In this document: piece by piece, positions 41,059 through 49,450 of the stretch
How the letters are laid out: each line of letters begins with the position of its first letter
Position numbering within the stretch: position 1 is the stretch's first letter
Origin: Actinomycetes bacterium
GTDB lineage: Bacteria; Actinomycetota; Acidimicrobiia; Acidimicrobiales; Aldehydirespiratoraceae
Direction: 5' to 3'
DNA: 56,745 bases
NCBI GenBank assembly: GCA_024276355.1
Contig: JAJRXJ010000315.1
Coordinates: 1-56,745 of the forward strand
Made by a program: the position numbers and the translations under genes
Notes under the pieces: model-generated
The model's input: the letters and a program-made list of their open reading frames with translations, nothing else
Told to the model about the DNA's origin: nothing
Database searches by the model: none

Positions 41059-43401
41059 TCAGCCGACCGCCTTCACCCTGCGGGGGTCGAGGAATCGTGT
41101 CGTGAGCTTGCCCCTGCCCACCAACGATCGGCAGTGGTCGACAATCTGCGCCGAAGACCGGCACGCGTCGTCGGCCACGACGAGCGGCTCGGTGGGGCGT
41201 CCGTAGCGCATCACCGTGACGGCCCGCATGAGCTCGTGGACCCCGTTTATCGGCTGGGGCCATTCGCGGCTGATTCTCCGCTCGTACTCAAGAGGTGTCT
41301 CGTTCGGACGGTGCGGGAGTCCCAGCATCGCCAGCATCGCCGCGGCCTCGTCGAACGCGACCTCCGTGCGGGCCAAAGGACTTCCCGATATTCGACGGTG
41401 CAGCGACGCCCGGCGAACGGTGCGGGCCAGGGGAACGGCCAACACGGCGGCAATCAGGAGAGCGAGGGCCTTCAACGGCCCCGGAATACCGGTGCCGGTG
41501 TCGGATGGTGGTGTGACCGGGCTGGTGGGCTGATCCGTGAGGGTCGGGTCCTTGAGCGCCGACAGATCGCTACCGGATTTGACCCCGGCCCCGGCCCCGG
41601 CCGATGCCTCGGCTCGTTGGGTGGTGGTGGTTGTCGGCAGATCGGTGGAGACCTGACGGTTGGCACCGTCGTTCACACCGAACTGTGCGGCCTGCAGGCC
41701 GGTGATATCGGCGTCCTGGGGGCGGGCCCGGCCGGGGGTGGGGTCGAACGCAACCCAGCCGGCGCCGGCGAAGTAGACCTCGGGCCAGGCATGGGCGTTG
41801 CGGCCGCGCACGATGTATTCGCCTCGCGACTCATCCCAGTCGCCCCAGGTGAAACCGACGGCCACCCGGGCCGGAATCCCCAGTGATCGGGCCATGGCGG
41901 CAAACGTCGATGAGAACTGCTCGCAGTAGCCCCGGCGGCTCACGAACAGGAAGTCCTCCACATCGGCGACGTTTTCGTGGAGGGCCACGTCGAGGTCGTA
42001 GGTGAACAGAGTCGGGTCGAGGAAGTAATTCTGCAGCATCAGAGCGCGCTCGTGGTCGGTGGTGGCTCCGCTGGTGATCCGACGGGCCAACGCCGACACC
42101 GAATCAGGCCAGCACTGGCTGGTGGCGGGTGACTCGTTGGGGCCACAGGAAGGAGGCAGGGCGGTGTTTTCCGCCACGAACTCCGGGTCGAGACCTGCTG
42201 TGGAGTCGGCGGGCAGATCCGACGGCTCGAAGTCGGGTACCGACGACTCGATCGTGTAGGTGAACCCGGCCCTGGCCCTGTCCTGGTCGCCCGCTTTCAC
42301 CACCAGTGCACCTGTGGCCTTTTCGTATTCAAGGCCGATCCCACCGCTGTCGGTGACCGCCGAGACCTCGTAGGCAGCCGGCAGGTAGATGTTGCCGAGC
42401 CGTCGCGTGGTGATGGTCTGGGTGATCGTTCGTCGTCGAATGCTGGGATCGACATCGGATCCCACCGGCCCGCGTATGTCGCTGAACTTCGATGACCGAC
42501 GCCACACGTTTCCGTCGAAGGAATTGAGGGCCATGAGCCGCCAGTAGTCGTTGTCGGCTCTGTTGACAGCCACTGAGAAGATCTCGAAATTGGACTGTTG
42601 CACAAGGGAGGTGGAGATCTCGACCAACGGACTGATGACCGTTCGGGAGTCCGGTCCGCCGGTTATCTGCTTGAAGTCGACGATGGGATCGTCGGCGGCG
42701 CCGGGAAGCGTAGGAGCCACGACGACGCCGACGAGGACGGCCATCACCGCGCTGACGCCACCGAGGCGGATGGTGGTGGCGACACCCCGGCGGGCGCCGT
42801 TGCCAACCCACGATTCCTCGCGGGCCTGACGCTCGGCTCTCATCGTGATGAGAACGGCCGCCGAGGCTCCCGCGAAGACCGCCCCATTCCTGACGCCGTT
42901 GTCGCCGGTGCCCATCAAGGCGCCGAACACGAACACCGACAGCGCCGGTGCCAGTGATTCCAGTGGCGACCGGAGTCGAAAGGCGGCCCAATCGGCGAGG
43001 TGGGCCAGCCACCATCCGACGAATGCCAACACGGCCACGAAACCCGGGGCCACGGGTACGGGAGCAGACTGATCGGTGTAGATCCGCCATGCGTCGCCGA
43101 GGTCGTTTCCGAGCAGATCGAATGTGGCTCGTGAGGGGAGGAAGACACCGGCCGTGTCGGGGTAGAGCACGTTGGTGATCACGAACACCGACGCGACCGC
43201 ACTCACCAGAGTGGAGACCATCAATGTGGCGCCGAGACGCCGCAGCACGATGGCGAGAACATGGGAAATGAGCGTGATGGTGATCACCTTGGCAAGAAAC
43301 GACGAGTCGACGAAGAGTCGCTCAAGGCTGATCATCGCGACGACGGAGAGCGCGGCAAGGGCCAGTTCGGCAGCCGTCTGAGCCATCTGCCTGGGGCTCA
43401 T
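41059..43401 (-). CDS. Membrane-anchored transglutaminase-like protein (TgpA type)
   Basis: 780 aa. Six or so N-terminal TMs (about residues 10-210), then an extracytoplasmic part with the transglutaminase-like core: catalytic Cys in SRRGYCEQFSSTFAAMARSLGIPARVAVGFTWGDWDE, His in NAHAWPEVYFAG and Asp in WVAFDPTPGR. A Thr/Ala/Gly linker (TTTTTQRAEASAG) leads to one more TM and a C-terminal cytoplasmic DUF4129-like region. Forms the conserved MoxR-DUF58-TgpA set, coupled by ATGA to the DUF58 gene. Activity could be peptide crosslinking or hydrolysis outside. Confidence 0.9.
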   Translation of the reverse strand: MSPRQMAQTAAELALAALSVVAMISLERLFVDSSFLAKVITITLISHVLAIVLRRLGATLMVSTLVSAVASVFVITNVLYPDTAGVFLPSRATFDLLGNDLGDAWRIYTDQSAPVPVAPGFVAVLAFVGWWLAHLADWAAFRLRSPLESLAPALSVFVFGALMGTGDNGVRNGAVFAGASAAVLITMRAERQAREESWVGNGARRGVATTIRLGGVSAVMAVLVGVVVAPTLPGAADDPIVDFKQITGGPDSRTVISPLVEISTSLVQQSNFEIFSVAVNRADNDYWRLMALNSFDGNVWRRSSKFSDIRGPVGSDVDPSIRRRTITQTITTRRLGNIYLPAAYEVSAVTDSGGIGLEYEKATGALVVKAGDQDRARAGFTYTIESSVPDFEPSDLPADSTAGLDPEFVAENTALPPSCGPNESPATSQCWPDSVSALARRITSGATTDHERALMLQNYFLDPTLFTYDLDVALHENVADVEDFLFVSRRGYCEQFSSTFAAMARSLGIPARVAVGFTWGDWDESRGEYIVRGRNAHAWPEVYFAGAGWVAFDPTPGRARPQDADITGLQAAQFGVNDGANRQVSTDLPTTTTTQRAEASAGAGAGVKSGSDLSALKDPTLTDQPTSPVTPPSDTGTGIPGPLKALALLIAAVLAVPLARTVRRASLHRRISGSPLARTEVAFDEAAAMLAMLGLPHRPNETPLEYERRISREWPQPINGVHELMRAVTVMRYGRPTEPLVVADDACRSSAQIVDHCRSLVGRGKLTTRFLDPRRVKAVG

Positions 43402-44561
43402 GCGCTCACCTTGGTGCGACTCCACAGCGAGCTCCACGCCGGGCCGAGCTGGCCGGGGCCGTACAGGTGGGCCCATGCGTGTCCACCGGTTGGAGGTGGT
43501 GCCTGGGAGCCCCATGTGGACGGGTCGACGGTTATGCATGCCGAGGCACTGAGCCGAGCCATCAACCCCGACCTGGTGCCGGGATCGGCCACCACCGAGG
43601 GGCTGGAGCTGATCACGACGACCCTTCCCCCCGTGGCCGGCACGGACTCGTGAATGGCTCGGTCACCGGAGTCGAGACGGGCCAGGAACTCGAGCGCCTC
43701 GAGTATGTGGGCCGGGCCGGTGATGACGTTCGTGGACCGGCCCTCGGTGGTCTGGATCCTCACGGAGTCGCCGGCGTTCAGAACCGAGTTGGTGATCGAC
43801 GCTGCCACCGAGGTCGTGATGTCGAGGACCTCGTCGGTGTCGCCGGGGGGACGAGTGTCGATGACGATGGTGAGGCGACCGTGACGCGGCGGCTGGAACT
43901 GGCGGACGAGAAGCTCGTCGTGTCGGGCCGAGGATGGCCAGTGGACTTTCCGGAGGTCGTCGCCGGGCTGGTACTCGCGAAGCCCGTCGAATTCTGCGTC
44001 GCTTATGCCGAGGGTTTGCCTTTGCTGATCACCCATCATCGGGTCGTGACCGCTGAGGATCCTGATCTCGGGGACCGCCTCGATCGGCGGGTGGACCAGC
44101 AGCGTGGAGATGGTTTCGAACGAATGGCGTCGTCTGGCCAGGCCGGCCGGATCGGTGTCGACGATCTCAACGGGACCGATCCGGACGAGTCCACGACGGG
44201 TTGTGGGCAATCGGTATGACGCGATCGTGGAACGTCCACGGTCGATCGGGGACAGCGACAGCCGCACTCCCCTCGTGCTGCTGATCGAGTCGTGGATCCG
44301 GAGGAGCGGGGATCGGTGGTGGGCCAGGTTTCTGATCTCGAGATCGATCTGGATCGGCCTGCCGGCCTCCACCCGCGAGGAGGACAGGCGCCGTGCGACC
44401 ATCAGATCGGAACGACGGGTGGCCCTCACCCCGACGGCGATGACGACGGCCGAGATGGCCACGACCCCGGCGACGATGAACTCGATCGGGCCGAGAAGGC
44501 GGCCGGACAGGGCGGTGAGAATGCCGCCTCCGAGGAGAAGCCAACCACCTCTCGTGGGCAT
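43398..44561 (-). CDS. DUF58 domain membrane protein
   Basis: 387 aa from ATG 44561. Two N-terminal hydrophobic segments (GGWLLLGGGILTALSGRLLGPIEFIVAGVVAISAVVIAVGV), a beta-rich part and the DUF58 signature EYQPGDDLRKVHWPSSARHDELLVRQF, followed by a von Willebrand A-like domain with LTIVIDTRPPGD as MIDAS-like strand. Family knowledge: acts with MoxR AAA+ ATPases, possibly as chaperone or assembly substrate. The MoxR stop is one base upstream; the transglutaminase start overlaps the stop. Confidence 0.92.
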   Translation of the reverse strand: MPTRGGWLLLGGGILTALSGRLLGPIEFIVAGVVAISAVVIAVGVRATRRSDLMVARRLSSSRVEAGRPIQIDLEIRNLAHHRSPLLRIHDSISSTRGVRLSLSPIDRGRSTIASYRLPTTRRGLVRIGPVEIVDTDPAGLARRRHSFETISTLLVHPPIEAVPEIRILSGHDPMMGDQQRQTLGISDAEFDGLREYQPGDDLRKVHWPSSARHDELLVRQFQPPRHGRLTIVIDTRPPGDTDEVLDITTSVAASITNSVLNAGDSVRIQTTEGRSTNVITGPAHILEALEFLARLDSGDRAIHESVPATGGRVVVISSSPSVVADPGTRSGLMARLSASACITVDPSTWGSQAPPPTGGHAWAHLYGPGQLGPAWSSLWSRTKVSA

Positions 44562-44562
44562 T

Positions 44563-45576
44563 TCAGCGGGCTGCCGGACGCGGCACCGGGACGCCGTCGA
44601 GCACTTCGGCGACCACATCGCCGGGTCGCGTGCCCCGCAGGGTGCTCTCCGGGGAGACGATGAGTCGGTGGGGCAGGACGAACGGGGCCATTGCCTTGAC
44701 GTCGTCGGGGATCACGAATCCGCGCCCATGGGAGGCCGCCTGCGCCCGTGAGGCCCTCTGTAGGTCGAGCAGGCCACGAGGTGACAAACCCAACGACAGG
44801 GAGTGGTGACGACGGGTAGCCACGGCGATGTCGAGCAGGTAGTTGGCCAGGGGTTCGGCTACGTGAACCCGGCTGATCGCGAGGGCGATCTGCGACAGGG
44901 CGGTCGACGATGTGACGGCCGACAGCGACTCGACTCCGTCGGACGATCCGGCGTGGGTTGAAAGCATCAACCGTTCGGACTCGCGTTCGGGGTACCCAAC
45001 GGCGATGCGCATCAGGAACCGATCTAGTTGAGCTTCGGGGAGGGGATAGGTGCCCTCGTGCTCGATCGGATTCTGGGTGGCGATCACCATGAACGATGAG
45101 CCGAGGCGATGGGTGACGCCGTCGGCCGTGACCTGCTTTTCGGCCATGGCTTCCAACAGCGCGGACTGGGTCTTGGGTGAGGCCCGGTTGATCTCATCGG
45201 CGAGCAGGATCTCCGCGAAGACCGGTCCGGGCCTGAAGTCGAAGGTGTTGGTGGCTCGGTTCCATACCGACATTCCGGTGACATCGGATGGGAGCAGATC
45301 CGGCGTGAACTGCACACGACCGAACCGGCCGTCGATGCTTCTGGCGAGGGCCTTGGCCAGTGTGGTCTTGCCGACCCCGGGAACATCCTCGATCAGCACA
45401 TGCACCTCGGACACGAGCGCGATCATCAACAGGTGGACGACATCCCGTTTCCCCTGGATGACGGTTTCTATGTTTGCCTGAACAGCTGCGAGGTGGTGGG
45501 CCAGTTCCGCCGCGGCCTGCGCATCGGATTGGTTCCCGGGTCCTTGACTCGGGAGCTGCTCGTCTGTTGTTGTCAC
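44563..45576 (-). CDS. MoxR-family AAA+ ATPase
   Basis: 337 aa from GTG 45576 with GGAGG four bases before it; the track's 455-aa frame has an implausible Arg-rich leader. Walker A DVPGVGKTTLAKALA, Walker B EILLADEINRASPKTQSALLEAM, sensor 1 ATQNPIEHEGTYPLPEAQLDRFL (arginine finger region) and SPRGLLDLQRASRAQA are all typical of MoxR. First gene of the MoxR-DUF58-transglutaminase operon; probably a metal-cofactor or complex-assembly chaperone. Confidence 0.94.
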   Translation of the reverse strand: MTTTDEQLPSQGPGNQSDAQAAAELAHHLAAVQANIETVIQGKRDVVHLLMIALVSEVHVLIEDVPGVGKTTLAKALARSIDGRFGRVQFTPDLLPSDVTGMSVWNRATNTFDFRPGPVFAEILLADEINRASPKTQSALLEAMAEKQVTADGVTHRLGSSFMVIATQNPIEHEGTYPLPEAQLDRFLMRIAVGYPERESERLMLSTHAGSSDGVESLSAVTSSTALSQIALAISRVHVAEPLANYLLDIAVATRRHHSLSLGLSPRGLLDLQRASRAQAASHGRGFVIPDDVKAMAPFVLPHRLIVSPESTLRGTRPGDVVAEVLDGVPVPRPAAR

Positions 45577-45685
45577 TTGGCCTCCGGCCGCCGGCGATGC
45601 CCCGAGAATAGGCGCTGAGGGGCCATTAGGCACGCCGCCCCGGAGTGGGGCGTGCCCATCGCTTCCGGGGCGCCGTGTCAGCGCG

Positions 45686-45691
45686 TAGGTT
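45686..45691 (+). promoter_or_regulatory. -10-like TAGGTT before the second ROK gene
   Basis: TAGGTT, seven bases (TCTCTCC), ATG 45699; no SD, suggesting a leaderless mRNA. Confidence 0.5.
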
Positions 45692-45698
45692 TCTCTCC

Positions 45699-46568
45699 AT
45701 GACCTGTGCGATCGCCATAGACATCGGGGGTACCAAGATCGAGGTCGGGTTGGTCGACGATTCGGCCACGATTCTCGAGCGCCACCGGGCCGCGTCAACC
45801 GGCGCCGCCGACGGAGAGGAGTTGTTTCAGCGCATGGCCGATCTCGTCGAGACGATCGGGGCGGGGCGCGCCGGTGTCTGCGGTGTGGGAACGGGCGGGC
45901 CGATGAGATCGGCAGGTGAGAAGGTCTCACCGCTCAACATCGAGGTGTGGCGCGATTTCCCGCTGCGAGGAAGGCTGGCATCGCTCACCGGGCTTCCGAC
46001 CTTCGTCGACAACGATGCCAAGGCCCTTGCCCTGGCCGAGGGCTGGCGGGGAGCGGCCCGTGGCGAGTCAGATTTCATGGCCATGGTCGTGTCAACCGGT
46101 GTGGGCGGTGGGATAGTTCTCAACGGGCGGTTGCTCGACGGGGCCGACGGCAACGCCGGTCATATCGGACATGTGGTCGTGGAGCCGGCCGGTACGGAAC
46201 TTCCGCTGCATGTGCGAGGGGTTCTGGAAGCCGAGGCGTCGGGAACCGCCCTGGAGTTCCGCACCGGTCGTCCGGCGGCCGAGGCCGACGATACGGAGAT
46301 CCGGAGGGCGGGAACCCTTGTAGGGCGGGCCGTGGGTTCGGTGGCGAATCTACTCGACCTTCGTCTGGCGGTGGTTGCGGGTTCGGTGGCTCTCGGATTC
46401 GGTGATCCCTTCTTCGTTGCTGCCCAGCGCGAGATCGACCGGGTGGCCAGGCTCGATCACAGTCTCGGCACGCGGATCGTGCCGGCCGGACTGGGGGCCG
46501 ATGGGCCACTGATCGGGGCGGCCGCAGTGGGGTTTCGCGGGCTCGGCATCGATGTGGGGGTCTCCTGA
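45699..46568 (+). CDS. ROK-family protein, zinc motif absent
   Basis: 289 aa. CAIAIDIGGTKIEVGLVDD gives the ATP phosphate loop; FVDNDAKALALAEGW and VSTGVGGGIVLNGRLLDGADGNAGHIGHV are typical of ROK kinases, including GHIGH. The following CxCGxxGCLE zinc motif is instead TELPLHVRGVLEAEASG, keeping the E.ASG end only. Without a fused HTH it should be a sugar kinase; the sugar is not predictable. The start is seven bases after TAGGTT. One base separates its stop from the next gene. Confidence 0.83.
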   Translation: MTCAIAIDIGGTKIEVGLVDDSATILERHRAASTGAADGEELFQRMADLVETIGAGRAGVCGVGTGGPMRSAGEKVSPLNIEVWRDFPLRGRLASLTGLPTFVDNDAKALALAEGWRGAARGESDFMAMVVSTGVGGGIVLNGRLLDGADGNAGHIGHVVVEPAGTELPLHVRGVLEAEASGTALEFRTGRPAAEADDTEIRRAGTLVGRAVGSVANLLDLRLAVVAGSVALGFGDPFFVAAQREIDRVARLDHSLGTRIVPAGLGADGPLIGAAAVGFRGLGIDVGVS

Positions 46569-46569
46569 G

Positions 46570-46827
46570 ATGCCGTCGTGGGCGTCGCCGGGGGTGGTGG
46601 CAGCGGTCGCACTCCGGCCGACGCTGTGGGCCACCGCGGTCGTTGAGGCCCGCCGAATGGTGCCGCGCGGCTGGTGGCGTCGGTCGCCATTTCTGCCGGT
46701 ACCCGATCCCGCACTGGTTGCATTCAGAGCCGAGACACAATATGGCGACCCCGCTCATCGTTTCGAGCCAGGTGATGTCGTGGTGTGGCTCCAGTGGTGT
46801 CGGGCGGAGAATCGGCGGCGTCGGTGA
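46570..46827 (+). CDS. Small hypothetical protein, 85 aa
   Basis: ATG 46570 begins one base after the ROK stop. The sequence (ALRPTLWATAVVEARRMVPRGWWRRSPFLPVPDPALVAFRAETQYGD, then FEPGDVVVWLQWCR) has the PFLPxPDPxxxxFRxETxYG pattern that I know from short actinobacterial proteins of unknown role. It is soluble and basic and its stop overlaps the ligase-like gene start as GTGA, so three genes are coupled. Confidence 0.75.
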   Translation: MPSWASPGVVAAVALRPTLWATAVVEARRMVPRGWWRRSPFLPVPDPALVAFRAETQYGDPAHRFEPGDVVVWLQWCRAENRRRR

Positions 46828-47516
46828 GCTTCGCCGCGGCGGGAGCCCCCGAATCATGGACGGTGGTTCACCAGACCGGGTCGGTAGAGGATCTGCACCA
46901 CCTTCCGGATCCGGAGTCCCTCTCCAGAACTGTTCGCGTGCTCGAGCCGACTCGGCCGGCGATCGTGCTCGGCAGTTCGCAATCGGAGTCGATCGTCGAC
47001 CACCCGGCTGCCGCCAGCCACGGATTCGACATCGTGAGACGGCGAAGCGGCGGGGGAGCCGTGCTGGTGATTCCCGGTGAGCAGGTGTGGCTCGACCTCC
47101 TGATACCGGCTGCTGATCCACTCTGGAACGACGACATAGTCAAGGCGGCCGGCTGGGTCGGTGCCGCCTGGGCGGAGGCACTGTCGACCGTGGGGGTTGA
47201 CGGGGCCGCGGTTCACTCCGGTCGACTGGTCACCACTCGTTGGTCGAGTCTTGTGTGCTTCGCCGGCTTGGGCCCGGGTGAGGTGACAGTGGGCGGGATG
47301 AAGGTCATGGGCCTGAGTCAGCGACGCGGTCGTCACTGGACGCGGATCCAGTCGGCGGTTCACCTTCGCTGGCGCCCCGATGCATTGCTCGGCTGTCTCG
47401 ACATGAGTCCGGAGCGGCGTTCCGAGTGCCTTGCCGATGTGATCGACAGCGTTGTGTGCGTGGATGCGAGCCCGCATTCTCTCACCGGCGCGCTGTTGGC
47501 TTCTCTGCCCGACTGA
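46824..47516 (+). CDS. Lipoate/biotin protein ligase-like protein
   Basis: 230 aa from GTG 46824. The core HxxRRxSGGGxV of the LplA/BirA fold appears as IVRRRSGGGAVLVIPGEQVWLDLLIP, with TVGGMKVMGLSQRRGRHWTRIQSAVHLRW later (the Lys of GGMK/VMG region is consistent with ligases). Family members attach lipoyl, octanoyl or biotin groups to carrier domains. It is short, lacks the C-terminal accessory domain of LplA, and the substrate is open. A biotinyl protein lies elsewhere in this window but is not linked. Confidence 0.8.
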   Translation: MSFAAAGAPESWTVVHQTGSVEDLHHLPDPESLSRTVRVLEPTRPAIVLGSSQSESIVDHPAAASHGFDIVRRRSGGGAVLVIPGEQVWLDLLIPAADPLWNDDIVKAAGWVGAAWAEALSTVGVDGAAVHSGRLVTTRWSSLVCFAGLGPGEVTVGGMKVMGLSQRRGRHWTRIQSAVHLRWRPDALLGCLDMSPERRSECLADVIDSVVCVDASPHSLTGALLASLPD

Positions 47517-47627
47517 GCAGCAGCACCGGGCGGGATCTCTCTGGGTGGTCATCGGCGCGCTCGGTGTCACGCGGGGCGAGAAATGTGTCGAACGCTTGTT
47601 CGGTCGCGCAGAAAGTGGAGTTTTCTG

Positions 47628-47721
47628 TTGCCCAAGTGGCTCATTTAGGGTAATAGTGGGGCGACTAGGAGAGAGTAGGGGAGTTCAGGGGAACTCAGGT
47701 GAGAGTCGGAGTCGGCTGGTG
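47628..47721 (+). promoter_or_regulatory. mraZ promoter and 10-bp-phased repeat operator
   Basis: TTGCCC (47628-47633), 17 bases, TAATAG (47651-47656) form a promoter. Immediately after, 5-base boxes recur every 10 bases: TGGGG, AGGAG, AGGGG, AGGGG, AGGTG, CGGAG and TGGTG (starts at 47657, 47667, ... 47717). MraZ is known to bind direct repeats of TGGGN with 5-base spacers, so this is very probably the autoregulatory operator, here unusually long. Confidence 0.8.
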
Positions 47722-47762
47722 AAACAGTCGAAATCGGCAACGAGACGGAAAGGAGGGTGAAG

Positions 47763-48215
47763 ATGGCAAGGTTCGTCGGGGCATACGAGTACACGATAGA
47801 TGGCCAGGGACGGCTCATTCTTCCGCCCTCGTTTCGCTCCAAGCTCGCCGACGGCGCCTACGTGACCGCACTCGACAATTGCCTGGCCATCATCCCCACC
47901 GAGGAGTTCGACGCCATGTCGGACCTGATGGAGGAGAGCGTCGCCGACGGCGAGTTCGACATCGAGGGCTATCGAGAGTTCTTCAGCCAGGCGATGGACG
48001 TCGTTCCCGACGGTCAGGGCCGCATCAAGATCAGGCCACAGCACGCAGAACTGGCCGGGCTCAACCGCAATGTCGTTGTGGCCGGCGTGGGTAAGCGGGT
48101 CGAGATCTGGGACCAGGAGCGATGGCAGGCCAAGAGCGCCGACCGCTCCGAGAAGCTGGCCGAAGGCGTTGGCAAGGGAATCGGGATCGGTCCCGGGACC
48201 AGACGAAACCGCTGA
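47763..48215 (+). CDS. mraZ: Transcriptional regulator MraZ
   Basis: 150 aa, normal length. Duplicated AbrB-like fold: GAYEYTIDGQGRLILPPSFRSKL in the first half and DVVPDGQGRIKIRPQHAELAGLNRNVVVAGVGKRVEIWDQERW in the second, each with the DxxGR motif. It binds the repeats in front of its own gene and controls the dcw cluster. ATG 47763 has AGGAGG with 6-nt spacing. The next gene, rsmH, starts after a 206-base structured leader. Confidence 0.97.
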   Translation: MARFVGAYEYTIDGQGRLILPPSFRSKLADGAYVTALDNCLAIIPTEEFDAMSDLMEESVADGEFDIEGYREFFSQAMDVVPDGQGRIKIRPQHAELAGLNRNVVVAGVGKRVEIWDQERWQAKSADRSEKLAEGVGKGIGIGPGTRRNR

Positions 48216-48424
48216 ACCACACGGCTCGAATCAGCACACGACCACCAAGAAGCAGACCAACCGAAGATTTCGACAAGACGAAAGGACCCAACACCACACG
48301 ACCGACCAGCGATCATCTGCAGTCTTCCGATCATCAAATGGAAGACCCGTACTCCGCCCGCTTGCCATTAGCCCGATCGGGGGAGAAATCCCGACGAGCG
48401 ACGTTGATCGGGAGACTGCAGATG
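48216..48424 (+). promoter_or_regulatory. Structured rsmH leader, candidate mraW RNA element with SD sequestration
   Basis: An 18-nt arm at 48315-48332 (ATCTGCAGTCTTCCGATC) pairs, with one mismatch, with 48406-48423 (GATCGGGAGACTGCAGAT), which holds the rsmH SD GGGAGA and the first two bases of its ATG. The same arm can instead fold locally: GTCTTCC (48322-48328) with GGAAGAC (48340-48346), 7 bp, freeing the SD. An inner hairpin TCGGG/CCCGA (48377-48394) has the purine-rich loop GGAGAAAT. An mraW RNA motif upstream of such genes in actinobacteria is established; identity with it needs a covariance search. Confidence 0.72.
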
Positions 48425-49450
48425 ACCGGTGCCGGGTCCCGCACAGGTGCGATCACAATGCCATCTACAGGCTCCTCCCCGAACAAAGACGACTCCGACT
48501 CCGACACCGACGAGATCGGGTTCGCCCATGTGCCCGTGATGAAACGCGAGGTGATCGAAGTGCTGTCGCAGGTTCCCCCGGGAGTGGTTGTCGACGCGAC
48601 ACTCGGCGGAGCGGGCCACTCGGAGGCCCTCCTCGATGCCAATCCCGAAATCGTGATAGTCGGCCTGGATCGCGACGAAATGGCACTGGCCGCCGCCGGC
48701 AAGAGGCTGGCCAACCACTCCCACAGGGTGAGCCTCCACCATTGCAGATTCGACTCGCTCGGAGAGGTCGTGCGATCGCTCGGACACGAGGAGATCTCCG
48801 GATGTCTGTTCGATCTCGGAGTCAGCTCACCCCAACTCGATCGGGCCGACCGTGGATTCAGCTTTCGAAATGACGGGCCTCTCGACATGCGAATGGATCG
48901 CAGCCAGGGCCCGACAGCCGCCGATGTGGTCAACGGATATGACGAACCCTCCATCGTCGACATCCTCAGACGACACGGTGACGAGCCGCACGCTCGCCGG
49001 ATCGCCCGGGCGATCGTTGCGGCTCGTCCGTTCTCCTCCACCGCCGAGCTGGCCGAGGTCGTGCGTGATGCCGTCCCCGCGCCGGCAAGGCGGCGGGGTG
49101 GGCATCCCGCCCGGCGAACCTTTCAGGCGATTCGTATCGAGGTCAACGATGAACTCTCGATCCTGGCCGACGCGATCGGCCAGGCCATCGACCTGCTCTG
49201 CCCGGAGGGCCGGTGTGCCGTGCTCGCCTATCACTCCGGGGAGGATCGAATCGTGAAGCGCCTGTTCCGCCGGGCAGCCGGTGAGGTCGCACCCCCGCGG
49301 CCCGATCTGCCACCACCTCCGGGCACGGTGGCCGAGGTCGAGTTGCTGTGGCGCGGTGCCCGCAAGCCCTCAGCCGCGGAAATCGAACGCAACCCGCGCG
49401 CCGAGGCGGCCCGATTCCGAGCGGTTTCCAAGTTGAGGAGGGCGGCCTGA
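48422..49450 (+). CDS. rsmH: 16S rRNA (cytosine(1402)-N4)-methyltransferase
   Basis: 342 aa from ATG 48422, supported by GGGAGA six bases upstream; the track's 48122 start lies in mraZ. HVPVMKREVIEVL, DATLGGAGHSEALL (SAM-binding), GCLFDLGVSSPQLDRADRGFSFRNDGPLDMRMD and GGHPARRTFQAIRIEVNDEL are the standard RsmH motifs. It methylates C1402 in the ribosomal decoding centre. An unusual acidic N-terminal extension (about 30 residues, SPNKDDSDSDTDEIG) precedes the conserved core. Confidence 0.96.
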   Translation: MTGAGSRTGAITMPSTGSSPNKDDSDSDTDEIGFAHVPVMKREVIEVLSQVPPGVVVDATLGGAGHSEALLDANPEIVIVGLDRDEMALAAAGKRLANHSHRVSLHHCRFDSLGEVVRSLGHEEISGCLFDLGVSSPQLDRADRGFSFRNDGPLDMRMDRSQGPTAADVVNGYDEPSIVDILRRHGDEPHARRIARAIVAARPFSSTAELAEVVRDAVPAPARRRGGHPARRTFQAIRIEVNDELSILADAIGQAIDLLCPEGRCAVLAYHSGEDRIVKRLFRRAAGEVAPPRPDLPPPPGTVAEVELLWRGARKPSAAEIERNPRAEAARFRAVSKLRRAA

